From the NCBI GenBank assembly GCA_900660155.1, contig CABFPE010000037.1, positions 1,926,590-1,990,589 on the forward strand: DNA of 64,000 bases, given 5' to 3'. The DNA comes from Hofstenia miamia. Its lineage: Eukaryota > Xenacoelomorpha > Acoela > Hofsteniidae. Below are positions 10,829 to 23,219 of the stretch, one piece after another (position 1 is the first letter of the stretch; each line of letters opens with the position of its first letter). The notes below the pieces were generated by a model. The model was not told where the DNA came from, did no database searches, and saw only the letters and a list, made by a program, of their open reading frames with translations. A program made the translations under genes and the position numbers.

Positions 10829-11910
10829 AGTAGTGAAGACTAGGGCAAGCATGTTCCAATGGGATAACCTGAAGTTTTTGTAACACCTATGGCCATGTGG
10901 AAATAGACTCATTCTATTGGAAATATTTTTGATAAAACTAAATTGAGCAAATTTATTTTTTAAAAAAGTTTTTATTTTTGTTTTCAAGGATTTGGGTAAA
11001 ATGATATAATTGATGATAAAAATTGTTTTTGACAATATTAAATTGAGTAAAATAATTTTCAGGCAAAGATTTTACTGTTGAAGTTTAGGATTTAGGCAAA
11101 CTGATGAAATATACCATTGATAAATCAATAAAAAATTGAAATGTCTGATATACATGACAAAAGCAAGTCATTTGCATCAATATTCAAAATACAAAATAGA
11201 AAAATATTCACCATACTTAAGCATTACACACATATGAAGCAAAACACATTGTATATGAGCTGTTTTTGTGCAGACTGAGTTGTTGTGCAGAGCTTCACCA
11301 CATCCAGCAAACTTACACAGGGGTATCACTATATATTTTTGTGTAGTTGACATGGGAAATCATGATGCCCAAACTTGCTATCCAGATTATTCACTACATT
11401 GTAAGGTCATGTATCCATAATAATAATGTATTAATTCATCCATCCAAAATTACTTGTACTTCCATGTTGAATTAACTTTTCTAAATATGTAAATGTTTAT
11501 AAATGGGTAAACAAAGTTAGTTAATAGTGTATTATTCACACTCAAGAAATACAGGCACATGATAATTAGAAGACAAGTCACTAATAATTTTTAGAAACAA
11601 ATGTCATTTAATATAAATAATGAAAAACAAGATGCATAAAATTCCATAACATAAATTTATTTTCAAGTGGAAATATAAAAAAACATGCTCAGTTAACCAT
11701 GAAATACTATAATATACATAGCCAGTGAAAACAAAAGATGGAAAAAGTATGTGACATACCATGTTATTTCTGTGTAAATGCATTTGAAATCACCAGACTA
11801 CCTTGCTTTTAAGTATCTTTGATGCAGTGAGTTGATTAGTTACAAATTTGATAAATTATTTTATACCATGCAAAGTATCAATTGATTTGGGCTAACCATG
11901 CTAATTTCAT
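10829..11910. repeat. Left terminal inverted repeat (outer part)
   Basis: Matches the reverse complement of 20276-20920, starting AGTAGTGAAGAC and continuing with blocks such as 'taacacctatggc' and 'tttaggatttaggcaaactg'. The left copy is longer because it carries extra sequence at about 11130-11560 that the right copy lacks. Confidence 0.85.
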
Positions 11911-12222
11911 TGAGGTGAAACCATTTCATTGATTCCATAGCAGTCAGCTAAAATTAATAGTAGTGAATGCTATTTTAAAAACATGCACACTGATATGAAA
12001 TAATCAACTGCATGGCTAGATAGTAAAGGTGCATAAATCTACATGATAAATATTTTGTATTAATCATTAACAAAATGCTTACAAAAAACTTGAGAGTTAG
12101 AAATCACTAAGAAATTTTGTAAATCCAGTACAAAACAATAATATATCTCCTGACAAAACAAAAATCAACATGTTATTTATACTTTTAGTCAGTTGTTAGT
12201 TAAAAAATTGTAAATGCATGAA

Positions 12223-12780
12223 CCAAGTTATATGATAAATATTTTGTATTAATCAAAAGCAAAACATTTACAAAGTATTTGAATTCTAGAATAATTCAAT
12301 ATGAGTAATTTAGTTGTAGTTAATAATATAAGATTAAACAAATGATAATGTATAAATAATTCCTTTCAGTCAATTGCTACTTAAAGAAAAATAGACATTA
12401 AACAAATGTGAATGAAACAAAATACTTTATAAACCAATAACACATATACATTTGGTTAAAGCAAAAAACATCTATGATAGAAAGAGAAATATAGCTGACA
12501 TATTGCCACACACATCTGTTTCCCTTTCAATCATTAAAATAGTCATAATTCCATGCTATGCTCTGCTTTTTTTAAACATATATGATTGTAAATGCATGGA
12601 CCAAGTTATATGATAAATATTTTGTATTAATCAAAAGCAAAATATTTACAAAGAATTTGAGTTCTAGAACAGCTAATAATTCAATATACATAATTTAGTT
12701 GTTAGTTAAAAATAAGAAATTAAACAAATGATTACATACAAATAATTCCTTTCAGTTATTTGCTAGTTAAAGAAAAATAA
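12223..12780. repeat. Direct repeat with ~378-bp period in left arm
   Basis: The phrase 'ccaagttatatgataaatat' occurs at about 12222 and 12601, each followed by the same downstream blocks (TTTTGTATTAATCAAAAGCAAAA, then ATTCAATAT..., then AATTCCTTTCAGT). A shorter related copy begins near 12040. These are tandem duplications within the left arm of the palindromic element. Confidence 0.7.
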
Positions 12781-12839
12781 AAATTAAACACACACAATTA
12801 AAACAAAAAACTTGATAAACCAATAAAGCAAATAAATTA

Positions 12840-13330
12840 GTTTTAAATTAAAAACATGTTTGGTGAAAAGAGAAATATTACATCAATGTATATAGGCAAG
12901 TAAACAAATAATGCATATAAATTCATTTAAAGCAAAAATTTAAAACATGTTTGGTGAAAAGAAATATATTACATCAATATATATAGGCAAATAAACCAAT
13001 AACACATAAAATTGTTTACAAGCAAAAACATGTATGATGGAAATAAATATTACAGCAGCATATATAGGTGAATAAACCAATAACACATATAAATCTGTTT
13101 AAAAGCAAAAATGTGTTTGGTGAAAGGAAAAATATTACAATGTTGCATATAGGTGAATATGCCAATAACACACATAAATTTGTTTACATCAAAAATTATA
13201 AATATGCTTGGTGAAAAGAGAAATATTACATCAATGTATATAGGTGAATAAACCAATACTGCATATAAATTCATTTAAAGCAAAAATGTGTACACAATGG
13301 AAAGAGAAATATTACAACATTGTATATAAA
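12840..13330. repeat. Minisatellite, ~70-90-bp unit, about six copies
   Basis: Units contain 'ttggtgaaaagagaaatatt', then ACA..AAT/GTATATAGG, then AAACCAATA and ATATAAAT. They recur at about 12855, 12950, 13030, 13110, 13205 and 13290 with moderate divergence. One unit's inverse lies at about 16830-16920 in the opposite arm. Confidence 0.7.
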
Positions 13331-13399
13331 TGGTGAAAATAAGATATGGAAAAACTATATGACATACCTCATTATTTTGAGTATAAATACATTTGAAAT

Positions 13400-16390
13400 T
13401 CACAGTCCAAAATGCATTGTCTCTAATCTACTCATTATTCACTGGCTTATAGCTAATGTCTTTTTCACTGTATTGTCTAGTTCTCATAGAAATGAGAATG
13501 GTTTTCCACACCATTCTTCTTCTAGCAGGCATACTACTATGCATCTGATTTCCCATCTAATGATATGAATTCAGCTCATCAAATTAGTCATAATTCCATG
13601 TTGAGACCTCCTTCTAAATGTGCAAATGCTTGTAAATAGTATATTATTCACATGTAAAAAATATAAGCACATGGTAGTTAAAAAATAGATCAATAAAAAT
13701 TTTGAGAAAATTACAAACTAACAATTTATAAGTTAATATGTTGAAAAACATCATCTATAAAAATTGCTTAACCATGGTATAAACTCCACCATGACTTGAA
13801 AATTTAATGCATATTTAGTTAATAATACCATGCAAACTTCAAGTGTTAGATTGAAAATTGTGTAAAAGTATGATGTTGAATAAGTATTACAAGTTAGTCC
13901 AAACATGAGAGTGGAAACATTAAATTTGAGGATCAAATTCATACCAATGTTTGCATGAGAAGATGTATTTTAAATCTCAGCCATTTAAAGATGCTAAGTC
14001 ATCATTTATTGATTGGAAATAGAAAACTTAATAAGTGATTGGCAGATAAATTCACCCAAACATTGCTACACATTAATGAGTGTTGAATAAAGACCCAATT
14101 TTTAAAATGTATATTCACTAAAATTCAACAATAAGCATACCTATTTGAAGAAGCAGTGTGAAACTGAAGAACCAATTCCACATATGAGTGTAAAACATGG
14201 ATAGATATTGACTTAGCTTTCATTATAATTCACCATAATAATCATGATTCAGATCTATCTCTAATGTCATACAAAAGAAATAGCTTTTCTAAAAACAAAG
14301 CAATATCATTGATAAATGAGTCATTTAAATAGAACAAAAGAACTTTAAAATGCAATATTATTTCATTAATTCTTTACTGAATATTTTTCCTGAATTTTTT
14401 ACCTAATCCCTTGCCCCATTTACTTACTTGAGATGTATTGTTTAGTGATTATAAAATCTCAATGGAAACTAGAAAATGTTGTTTGTCTACAAAATTATCT
14501 AGTGAATACATAAGTAGGCTATCTCAGCTAATGGTACAATCTACTTGGTCCAATATTTATAATAATTAAACAAAGCTAGTATGATAATCATTTATTGAAA
14601 ATATATCATGATTTATGCTGTTGAATAAATTACCAAAAATCTTCATAAAAATTGAACAATGTTTTTGTTTACTAGGGAATTTTTGTGTCTTCCCTTTTAA
14701 ATTATCATCCATTATAAAAAAATTAAATAAGCTCCACATACATTATTCACAAGAATATTTTTGTGTTGTTTTCTTAAATTTATTTGTTTTTGAGGTGATG
14801 ATAATAAACAAACCAGATAAATTCTTTTTTTGTTTTCCTGTCATTTTGCTCAAATTTATACACTTAATATTCATGCAGAGTTCATTTCTTTGGATCAATT
14901 GATTGTGATGATAGTGGTTTTGAATATTTATTCACTAAATATATAATTCCATGCCTAAAATTTACCATGAACTTTCTTTTTTGCAATGAGTGCTGGGCAT
15001 TCTAACAGGTTTTTACTATGTTAGGAAATTATTAGCATGTTAGTAGATATAACAATCCCTTTACATCATGGTTCAAATATATCATACCTACCATTGTATT
15101 TGAATTAACCATTCAAGACTTTACGCATTTAATAATAGCATATTTGTCATTTTATGGTGAATGATTGACACACTAGAAAACCCCCATTATGTGCTATAAA
15201 TTTAATTATAATTATGAAATGTAATTGTACACTTGATCACTAAGCTGTCTATCATGGAGAATTAATCCACATCTCTCCTTTGTATAATGGTTTGATTATA
15301 TCTCCATTTTTGATTACAAGTTGAATAACTATAATAAGCTAATATTTGCAGTATTTGTTACACATGTACATAAGATAGGAATTATAGAAACAAGCAAATG
15401 ATATAACAATCATGGTTTAAAGGTGTTGAAAAAGCATATTTGATTTTTGATTTTCACTCTTCTACATGAAGGCAGTGTTTGATATACAAATATATCCATA
15501 GATGAATATGAGATTTTAAAGCATTGGAAAAGACATTAAATAATTTTGAAATTTCATTCATTGTATAAGTTGCATGGAAAAACAGAATTCTGCATTTCAA
15601 AGTATAAAAACAACTTACCACAGTAAACAAGAAACCTCTATGAAGACTGATTATTTCATTATAAAAACCTTGTTCTAGTTAAAATGATGGAATTTTCACC
15701 ATTTCTGCCTGCTATTGAGCTTTGTTGAAATTATATGTATATTTATAAGATTGAGGTAAATTAAACATGGGATAGTTGTAAAATGATATTACACCTGCCA
15801 AAGTTTTGATGTAAAATACAAACATGGAAAAAATATATCTTACAAGGAATATACATTTAAACCTTCCAAATAAAATTAAATGCTAAATTTTATATAAAAT
15901 TATGTATTTTAAAAATACTTGTATTTTTTCATAAGGCAAATGCACCTCCACATTTTTAAAATATCAATCAATTTGCATTCAAACCAACTTTCTTAACAAT
16001 ACTTAGGAATTTTATGCAAATAGGCTAATTGTTAAGACATTTATTATACACTTATGCATATATGTGACTAAATATTTCTCCAAATATTATGAGACATCAT
16101 AGACCTGGTTGGATTCAATACAATCCCTTATTAATATAGAGTTATAATGTCAGTACAATTATTCATTAAGGCTGCTAGATATATAGCAAATCTCCAACAC
16201 ATGCACATGTAAATTCTAAAATTGTTCATAGATTGATTATGTGATGTGCAAATAACTGCATCTGATAACCATGCCTCCCTTATTATTCATGAATTAATTA
16301 AAGGTTTATGACTCATTAATTAGCACCTGTCAAACAATTCTAAACAAAGGTGATGAATGCCTTTTTTGATGTTAAAAAAATTTTTTTTGA
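13400..16390. other. Central part of long-inverted-repeat element, no gene seen
   Basis: About 3 kb of AT-rich sequence with essentially no CpG. No transposase, polymerase or capsid-like frame was recognised; the short open frames look like chance. At 13570-13700 there is a second direct copy of part of the left repeat (similar to 11430-11590), so the element contains internal duplications. Confidence 0.45.
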
Positions 16391-17320
16391 GAAAATTGCA
16401 AAGCAATTTCTTTGTAAAACTTTTTGCTTTTGATTAATATTAAGTATTTATTACATAACTTGTGCAATGCATTTACAATTGTATATGTTTAGAAAAAAGC
16501 AGAGCATAGAATGGAAATGTGACTATTTTAACAATTGAAAGGGAAAATGGATGTGTGTGGCACTATGCCAGCTAGAAGAACAGTGAATCATCTGGAAAAT
16601 GTATTCTAATTTCTATGGCAGCTACAATACAATGGGGGCAGAGAATGAAACCTGTATAATAAAGTTATGAAGCAGTGGAATATCAAATCATGACTAATCA
16701 ACTCTCTGCTTTCAAGCTAGTTAAAAATCAAGGGGAACTGGGTTGATGATTTCAAATGCATCTCCACACAGAATAATGAGGTACATCATATTTTATTTTC
16801 ACCATCTAAATATACTGTTGTAAAATTTCCCTTTGCATTGCACACATTTTTGCTTTAAAAGAATTTATATGCAGTATTGGTTTATGCATTTTTGTATTAT
16901 TTCTCTTTCTATCATACACATGTAGATTTATGAGCCTCTACTATCTAACTACTCAGTTGATTATTTCATATCAGTGTGATTGTTTTTACAATAGCATTCA
17001 CTACTATTAATTTTAGCAGACTGCTATGGAATCAATGAAATGGTTTCACCTCAATAATATTAGTGTGGTTAGCCCAAACCAAGGCAATACTAAACACAGG
17101 CCAGGCAGCCAAACATAATCAAAAATTTAATAGGGCAAACAAAAGAAGCTATATGAGCAGAAATTTGCTATGTTGTTTGTGTTATAGCCATCTATCAGAT
17201 ATATTGCATTGCAGAATTAAATATTGTACCATAAGCCTAATTAATTTTCAATACAATTTATCACTTGTGAGTCCATTTTTTTAAGTCTGTACTAACACTG
17301 TTATATGAAATTCATGTATA

Positions 17321-17812
17321 ATGGGGCATAGTTGTTTAGTGGCCTGTTGCAAAACAGGGTACAACAAAATAAGGACAAAATTAATGTTTATAGATCACCT
17401 GGAATTATAGAGGAAAGAAAGAAATGGATAAAAGCCTTACTGATCATTTTTCAAATGGAAAGGACCACTGTAAATATGAGCATGTGCCTTTTGCATTTTC
17501 CATTAAATGTGCCAATGAAAACAGCCAAGGGTATGTTTATTTAATAAGACAGTATAGTTTGTTAAATTATTAATTAATTTACTTAAATTTATATTTTTTG
17601 CAAAGTATGTCTGAAATTCACATTATTATTTTCAAAGCTCAATATTTTATATTTTTAAATATTTCTTAAGATTCCTTGTTGCCATGAAAAATAATTTAAA
17701 ATTCTAAAGGTTTTAATGGTGTTGACATCATTTCATCATTTTAATGCCTTGTTTTTCAAAATGTTTCTTAGGTGGTCACAAAATTCCTGCTGTTTGTCCA
17801 ACACTTTTTCCA
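17321..17812 (+). pseudogene. THAP zinc-finger exons of P-element transposase
   Basis: From the ATG at 17321 the frame reads MGHSCLVACCKTGYNK, giving the first two THAP cysteines. After a one-base shift near 17370 it continues VYRSPG, then RKKWIKAL, then MCLLHFP, supplying the Trp and the C-x-x-H pair of the C2CH finger. An intron fits at 17531-17771 (GTATGT...CTTAG); splicing gives ...MKTAKGGHKIPAVCPTLFPN, a usual THAP tail. THAP domains bind the transposon ends. The frameshift inside the finger disables it. Confidence 0.75.
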
Positions 17813-18429
17813 AATGTTAAAAAGTCAATAATTCCAACTACTCTTTCAATGGAAAGAATTAAAAAATGACAAATGCTGAAGTGCAAAGTTTGAAGCCAGA
17901 TGATTTGGTGGTGTTCAAAACATAGGATACTCTTAATACTTATATTTTTAAGGAACTGTTTTTTAATCATTATCCACAGTTCAAGTGTCATATAATTTCT
18001 AATGACAAGTCATTTTCAATTCTTTCTCACTCTTGAAGTTTGCAAATTTCTTGAGGTGAAAACAGAGTACTATATTATAAATGCCTATAAAGACATCAAA
18101 ATTTTTCACTTTGATTTTTTGAACTGATTGAAAATCACTAAATGGAGCAAGTTTGATCAAGTGATAAATGTTCTGTTAAAATCTGATTTGGATAAACAAT
18201 ATGAGGTTTTAATGCAACAAATTAATCTTATGAACTGTCCAAAGAATGGGAGAATTTACAATAGTGTTGATATTGTTACCTCATTTTCACCATTCTCATT
18301 GTCAAGAGCTGGATATTCATTTTGTGTAATTACTTAAAATTACCATCTTTGTGGCTGTTGCAGGGCTTAACAAGCACTTGCAGAAAATAGATGGTGCTCA
18401 ATATCTTCCTATCAATTATCACATCTTTG

Positions 18430-19705
18430 TCTAAAGAAAATTGTGTTTATTTTATTGTATTTGACAAAATATATGTAGAACCTAAGATTCAGTGTTACAG
18501 TGGTAGTTCATTTTGAGCTGCCAAGGATTGTCCTAGCAAACAGGCTTCAACTGTTCTTTGCTTCATGCTAAAATTTGTTTTTCATTCATTGAATATAGTT
18601 GTAAAGATTCTTCCCCTTAGTCATTTAAATAGCACTTTGTTAAGAGATGTTATTACTTCACTAACTATAGAAATCACAGAATACAGCTATGTTTTAGCCT
18701 GCATTTACAATATTCTCAGAACAAACCAGGCCTTTTACAAAGACATTAAAACATCTGAAGATATGGCTTGGCTTGGGCTTCATCCAATTAATGGTTCAGA
18801 TTCTCCATTCTTTCTTCTTACTGATGTTGTACATCTAATCAAATCAATAAGAAATAATTGGCTGAACAAAAAACTAGAACATTAGAATGTTTAGATATAT
18901 TTTCTGATGCTGAAATGCTTCCCATCTGTTCTGCAGTGTGGAAAGACCTTGAAAAACTTTACTATGAAGAAATTGGCAATTTGATTAAGAAATGGCACCT
19001 GACACCTTCCAGCAAATCACTGAAGTATATCAAACAACAAAAAGTTTATTTAGCACTCCAGGTTTTCTCATTTGAAACCCATGCTGCATTGACTTCTTCA
19101 ACCTATGGTGAAGAAACTGCTTTATTTATTAAGATAATTCACACTTGGTTTAACATTTTGAATGTTAAATCACATGTATTTTCAATTAAATATCAAGATA
19201 GCACTCAAATGCCAATTTCTTCAGTTGAAGATATCAACTTTATTGTTTTTGCAAAAATTTGTAAAACTTTTTGATTTCATGAGCCCAATGTCTAACTGCT
19301 ATAGATTCAAAGCACTCACAAAATATACATCCTCAGCATTATCTAGAACTACAAGAAGAATGTGTGAGCTAGCTCATCATTTGCTGACTACAGATTTACT
19401 GTATAGACACTCATATGTTTTGTTTGGACAATTCCAATCAGATTGCATTGAAAAGTGCATTGCACAATACCATCAATCAGCTTCATCAAATTACTATTTG
19501 TCAGTACAAAACATTTTTGAAACACAAGCTTCTTTTTTTGGTAAATGAACTCCATTGTCTGCACAATGCCCTTGTCAGAAGAAGAAAGAAATTTATTTAC
19601 AATTTAGATGATTTGTTATTTCTAAACTTTCACTTAATGTTCATCAAGCTCCCATTTATGTTAGTGGTTTTTTGTGTAAAAGCAATTCTGAACTGCAAGA
19701 CTTGA
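18430..19705 (+). pseudogene. P/THAP9-like transposase catalytic region, frameshifted
   Basis: Translated pieces in successive frames match the P transposase layout: FDKIYVEPK (first catalytic region, about 18455), ASTVLCFMLKF, ACIYNILRTNQAF, LLTDVVHLIKSIRNNWLNKK (the DxxHLxKxxRN block at about 18820-18880), then TWFNILNVKS, then YVLFGQFQSDCIEKCIAQYH near the C-terminus. The second catalytic block, usually C-D, reads CIYN here. At least three frame changes (near 18880, 19260 and 19545) break it. Confidence 0.8.
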
Positions 19706-20267
19706 TAATAGACATTTCCTATAGCAATGAATTCATTAGGGTTCTTGATAGAGCTGGCCTTTGTTATCCACTTGGAGATTTTTACATATTTGTTTTATTT
19801 GGATATTAGTTTTTATCAATTTTATGCATACATCACAATTTTGTAGAAAGAGAATGTTTCACAGCTTTGAAATAATTTGCCAACTACATTTTTCTCAGCT
19901 CACTATGAAAAAAACAATTTTGATTAAATATTTGAATATATTACTAAATAACTTTTGTAAGCTTTCATCCATTTTTTCTTCAAAAAATGTAAAAATATTA
20001 GTAAAATTTTAATACATTATACTTTGTTGTTTTAAAGCTTACATTTATATTGGAATTTTAGATCACTATAAAATTGTTAGCCTATTTGTTTTAAATTTTT
20101 TTGGATTATATGAACTTATAAATTATTGCAAATTACTTATTCCAACAAAAAATTCAGCAACATACCATTAGTTTTTGCATAGATGAGAAGGGTGCTCTGA
20201 GAAATATCCTGCTCTATTAAATTTTTGAAATTGTTTAGCTGCCAGGCCTGTGTTTAGTATTGCCTTG

Positions 20268-20920
20268 TTCCAAACTGATTGATACTTTGCATGGTATAAA
20301 AGTATTTATCAAATTTGTAACTAATCAACTCACTGGGTCAAAGATATTTAAAAACAAGGTAATCTGGAAATTTCAAATGCATCTACACACAACTAACATA
20401 GTATGTTGTTTGCTTACTTTTTCCATCTTTTGTTTTCACTGGCTATGTATATTATATTATTTGGCTTATTTCATGGTTAACTGAGCATGTTTTTTTACAT
20501 TTTGACTTTAAAATGAATTTATGGTATGGGATTTTATACATGTTGTTTTCATTATTTATTTTAAATGACATTTGTTTCTCAAAATTTGTAGTGACTTGTC
20601 TATTGAGTTATCAATTGTATATTTCATCAGTTTGCCCAAATCCTAAACTTTAACAGTAAAATCTTTGCCTGGAAATTATTATGCTTAATTTAATATTGTC
20701 AAAAACAATTCTTATCATCAATTATATCACTTTGCCCAAATCCTAGAAAACAAAAATAAAAACTTTGTTAAAAATATGGCTCAATTTAGTTTTGTCAAAA
20801 ATATTTTGTCACTAGATGGCGTCCAATAGAATCAGTCTATTTACTCATGGCAAATAGCCATAGGTGTTACGAGAACTTCAGGGGTCCCATTGGGATGTGC
20901 TTGGAACAGTCTTCACTACT
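20268..20920. repeat. Right terminal inverted repeat (outer part)
   Basis: Inverse match of 10829-11910. Its inner continuation lies on the far side of the nested P element, at about 16900-17079, which shows that the P element landed inside this arm. Confidence 0.85.
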
Positions 20921-21660
20921 ATTCACCACAGATAAGGAGATGAGGAGGAGGAGTAGGAAGTCCAAGTTGATGATGGGTGATACACTGATTATGAATGTTC
21001 TCAAGCATGAATGAAAAATCAGCAAGGGGAATATGAAAAGGACTGTTGGAAGGAGGGTTGTCAACACTGAGAAGAGAAACAATGTGATCAATGAGAACAA
21101 CAGAAAAACTGCAACAGAAATCAAAAGAAAAAGACTCAAAGGAGAGAGAGTGGATGTCAAGGTTAGGGTGACATGAGGCAATGAGAACACCACCATGACA
21201 ACCATTAGAGTGATCCTTATGGGAAAAAACTTCAGGTGCAGAGTTAGAAAAAACAACACTGTCAGCAACAGAAGGATCAAACCAGGTTTCAGTAATGAAA
21301 ATGAAGTCAACAGAAGACTGCAAGAAGAAATTGTAAAAACTGTGATGATGGTTTAATGAGACAAAACTGCAAGCATTGGTGAGCAAAAAAGAAAAACCAG
21401 AGTTGCAATGAGGAGTAAGTTCCAAGCTAGGAGGTGCAGGTAGTCAATCATGATGAGAAGAATCATGATGGCAGTGAAAAGTTCCCTCAGCATCTGAGAG
21501 ACAATAGCATTGGATCAAGAGGCCTTCTGACCACACTTCAGGATCCATGAGAGCATGATGAGACCCTTGATTACAGACAATATGGAAGGACGTGAATGGA
21601 GAATCCATTGTGGGGGAATGGGAAGGTTTGAAAATCTTCCTTAACTTTTTTTGAATTTTC
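20921..21660 (-). mobile_element. LINE copy D, 5' part (endonuclease N-terminus)
   Basis: Minus-strand translation gives LLTNACSFVSLNHHHSFYNF, FIFITETWFDPSV and HGGVLIA, ending LLICG at the break. Joined to the part ending at 10828, the codons read L-I-C-G-D-F-N, restoring the GDFN motif of an APE-type endonuclease. The two pieces are therefore one LINE split by the inserted element at 10829-20920. Upstream frame (about 21650-21440) continues as a His/Ser-rich leader. Confidence 0.8.
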
Positions 21661-22900
21661 AGACTGGTTTGTTTATAAGTATCAAGAATATGTATATTTC
21701 AATGCAACTAGAGACTTACACATCATTGTAATCCAATTTCTTGGCAATAAATCTTATATTTTTTAATTGATTTGATATTAGTAGACATTTTTTGAATTCA
21801 ATGAATTTAAATGATCTCTGAATTTTAGTTGAAATTTTTCTTTGTTTGCTCTTTCCTTAATTTATTCATGTGCTCAAAGGCTGTTTTTTCAACACTTAGA
21901 GACATTATATTTTAATGTAAAAATCATGTATGAGATATAAATTGCATTGAGGCTCATTGATGTTTGTAGCATGGACTAATGTTTCATCTGCATAAAACTT
22001 ACATTTATTTTTATATGATTTGCAATATCATGTACATAGATACTGAATAACAGTGGCCCCAGAACAGAACCTTGTGGAACATCTTGTTCAATTTTTGAAT
22101 TTTTCAAGTTGAAATCTATTATTTAGGTAATCAGAAATTAGTAACAATGAACTAGAATCAAAATTTAAGTATCTTTAAATTTTTTAATCAAAATTCCATG
22201 ATCTATTGAATTGAATGCTTTTGCAAGACCTAAAGAGATAATGTAAACACTTTCATTTCTATCTATTAGTTGTCTCCAATCAAATTGATTTTAATTGAAT
22301 AAGTAGTATTTTTTTAAAGTAACAATTAATCCAATCATGTAATAACATTTCAAAAATCATATTAACTACAGTGAAAATTGATATAGGTCTGTAAATTAAA
22401 GTTGTTTGTGACTTTTTTGTAGATTGGGATAATGTTTGCAACTTTTAGTGATTCTTTTAAAAACCAAATGGTTACTTACAAATTCTTTAGCTTTTCTATT
22501 ATTTAAACAATTTTCAACTTTTAGAAATTCATGTAAGGAGATCTATCTAAAAACAAATGAATTTTCATTGAACTAGCTTTTCATGTTTCTTAAATTTGGA
22601 CATGTAATTGTATTGCTTTCCATTAATTTGCCAAATTTTATGAAATCTTCAATAAATACATTTGATATTTCCAATTGATGAGATTTAGATTGAGACTTTG
22701 CTATTAACATTTAAATACACATCTATACATTCACAATAAATATTTAGTAATGAAAAGTACAGTTCAAATCATATATACTCTTCTTTGAAAGGAAGACTTT
22801 GTTTGAGTTTTTTTTCTAATCAGCTTTTAAACTCTTGCTCAGGCTAGAAATACAGTATTTTCAGTTGAATTTCTTTTAAGGGTGTCAAGAAACTGGTCAA
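21661..22900 (-). pseudogene. Decayed LINE reverse transcriptase fragment
   Basis: On the minus strand around 22370-22450 the text reads SLKVANIIPIYKK (fingers), around 22190-22280 FDWRQLIDRN...LAKAFNSIDHGIL (palm), and around 22040-22090 VPQGSVLGPLLFSIYVHDI. These are the standard non-LTR reverse transcriptase blocks, with many stops and shifts between them. It lies upstream of LINE D in the same orientation but is a separate copy. Confidence 0.7.
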
Positions 22901-23219
22901 CTAATATGCTGCACTATGTACTGTATTGAGAATAAATTCTCCTTCCTGGTAGCAAATACAAAACCTCCTTTATATGAGCATGTTGATGTTTGTTTAGACA
23001 AAATTTCCCATACAATTTCCTATGTCTTTTTATATTAAAAAAATTTTAAGTGCTTGTTTTTTCAACATTCCATATGTCTAGAAGATATAAAACAATTCTT
23101 CTAATGAAGATTCATCTTCTATTGTCCCCAAAATATATGCAGCATTTGTGTGGTGAATAATAATGCTCAGACATTATTTAAAATATTCCACCACACATAA
23201 TTCCTTTGTTGAAAATACA

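Larger units (their letters stand above)
17080..20267 (+). mobile_element. P-element superfamily transposon (THAP plus P transposase), inactive
   Basis: 3188 bp bounded by inverted repeats of about 58 bp that begin CAAGGCAATACTAAACACAG; the two ends differ at only a few positions. It is flanked by GCCCAAAC (17072-17079) and TTCCAAAC (20268-20275), an 8-bp duplication with two mismatches, as P elements make. It encodes a THAP-type zinc finger followed by a P/THAP9-like transposase core on the plus strand. It interrupts the right arm of the surrounding long-inverted-repeat element: the unbroken version of the target is in the left arm at about 11875-11900. Frameshifts and stops make it non-functional. 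Confidence 0.87.
10829..20920. mobile_element. Long-terminal-inverted-repeat element inserted in LINE D, with nested P element
   Basis: The left end reads AGTAGTGAAGAC and the right end GTCTTCACTACT. Inward of these, long inverted similarity continues for kilobases: for example 10860-11110 pairs with 20630-20880, 11570-11890 with 20280-20610, 11890-12050 with 16920-17070, 12505-12665 with 16400-16565 and 13245-13400 with 16760-16920. It sits inside the endonuclease codons of LINE D and is flanked by AGTCAC (10823-10828) and ATTCAC (20921-20926), a 6-bp duplication with one mismatch; removing element plus one copy restores the LINE frame. No transposase of its own was found in 10829-17071. A 6-bp duplication with very long inverted repeats occurs in Maverick/Polinton elements, but no Polinton gene is visible, so the class is open. 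Confidence 0.8.

Noticed and set aside
10996-11035. The 172-codon minus frame spanning 10517-11035 as a single membrane protein
   Set aside because: It crosses the boundary of the inserted element at 10829 and is a shadow of the LINE D endonuclease frame.
13050-13274. 74-codon frame in the tandem repeats
   Set aside because: It is created by the minisatellite units, which repeat the same short peptide.
10829-20920. The whole 10-kb insert as one giant P element
   Set aside because: The P-type ends and 8-bp duplication bound only 17080-20267, and the outer ends have a different sequence and a 6-bp duplication.
20867-21310. 147-codon leucine/phenylalanine-rich frame
   Set aside because: Shifted-frame shadow of the LINE D endonuclease; the real frame has TETW and LLICG.
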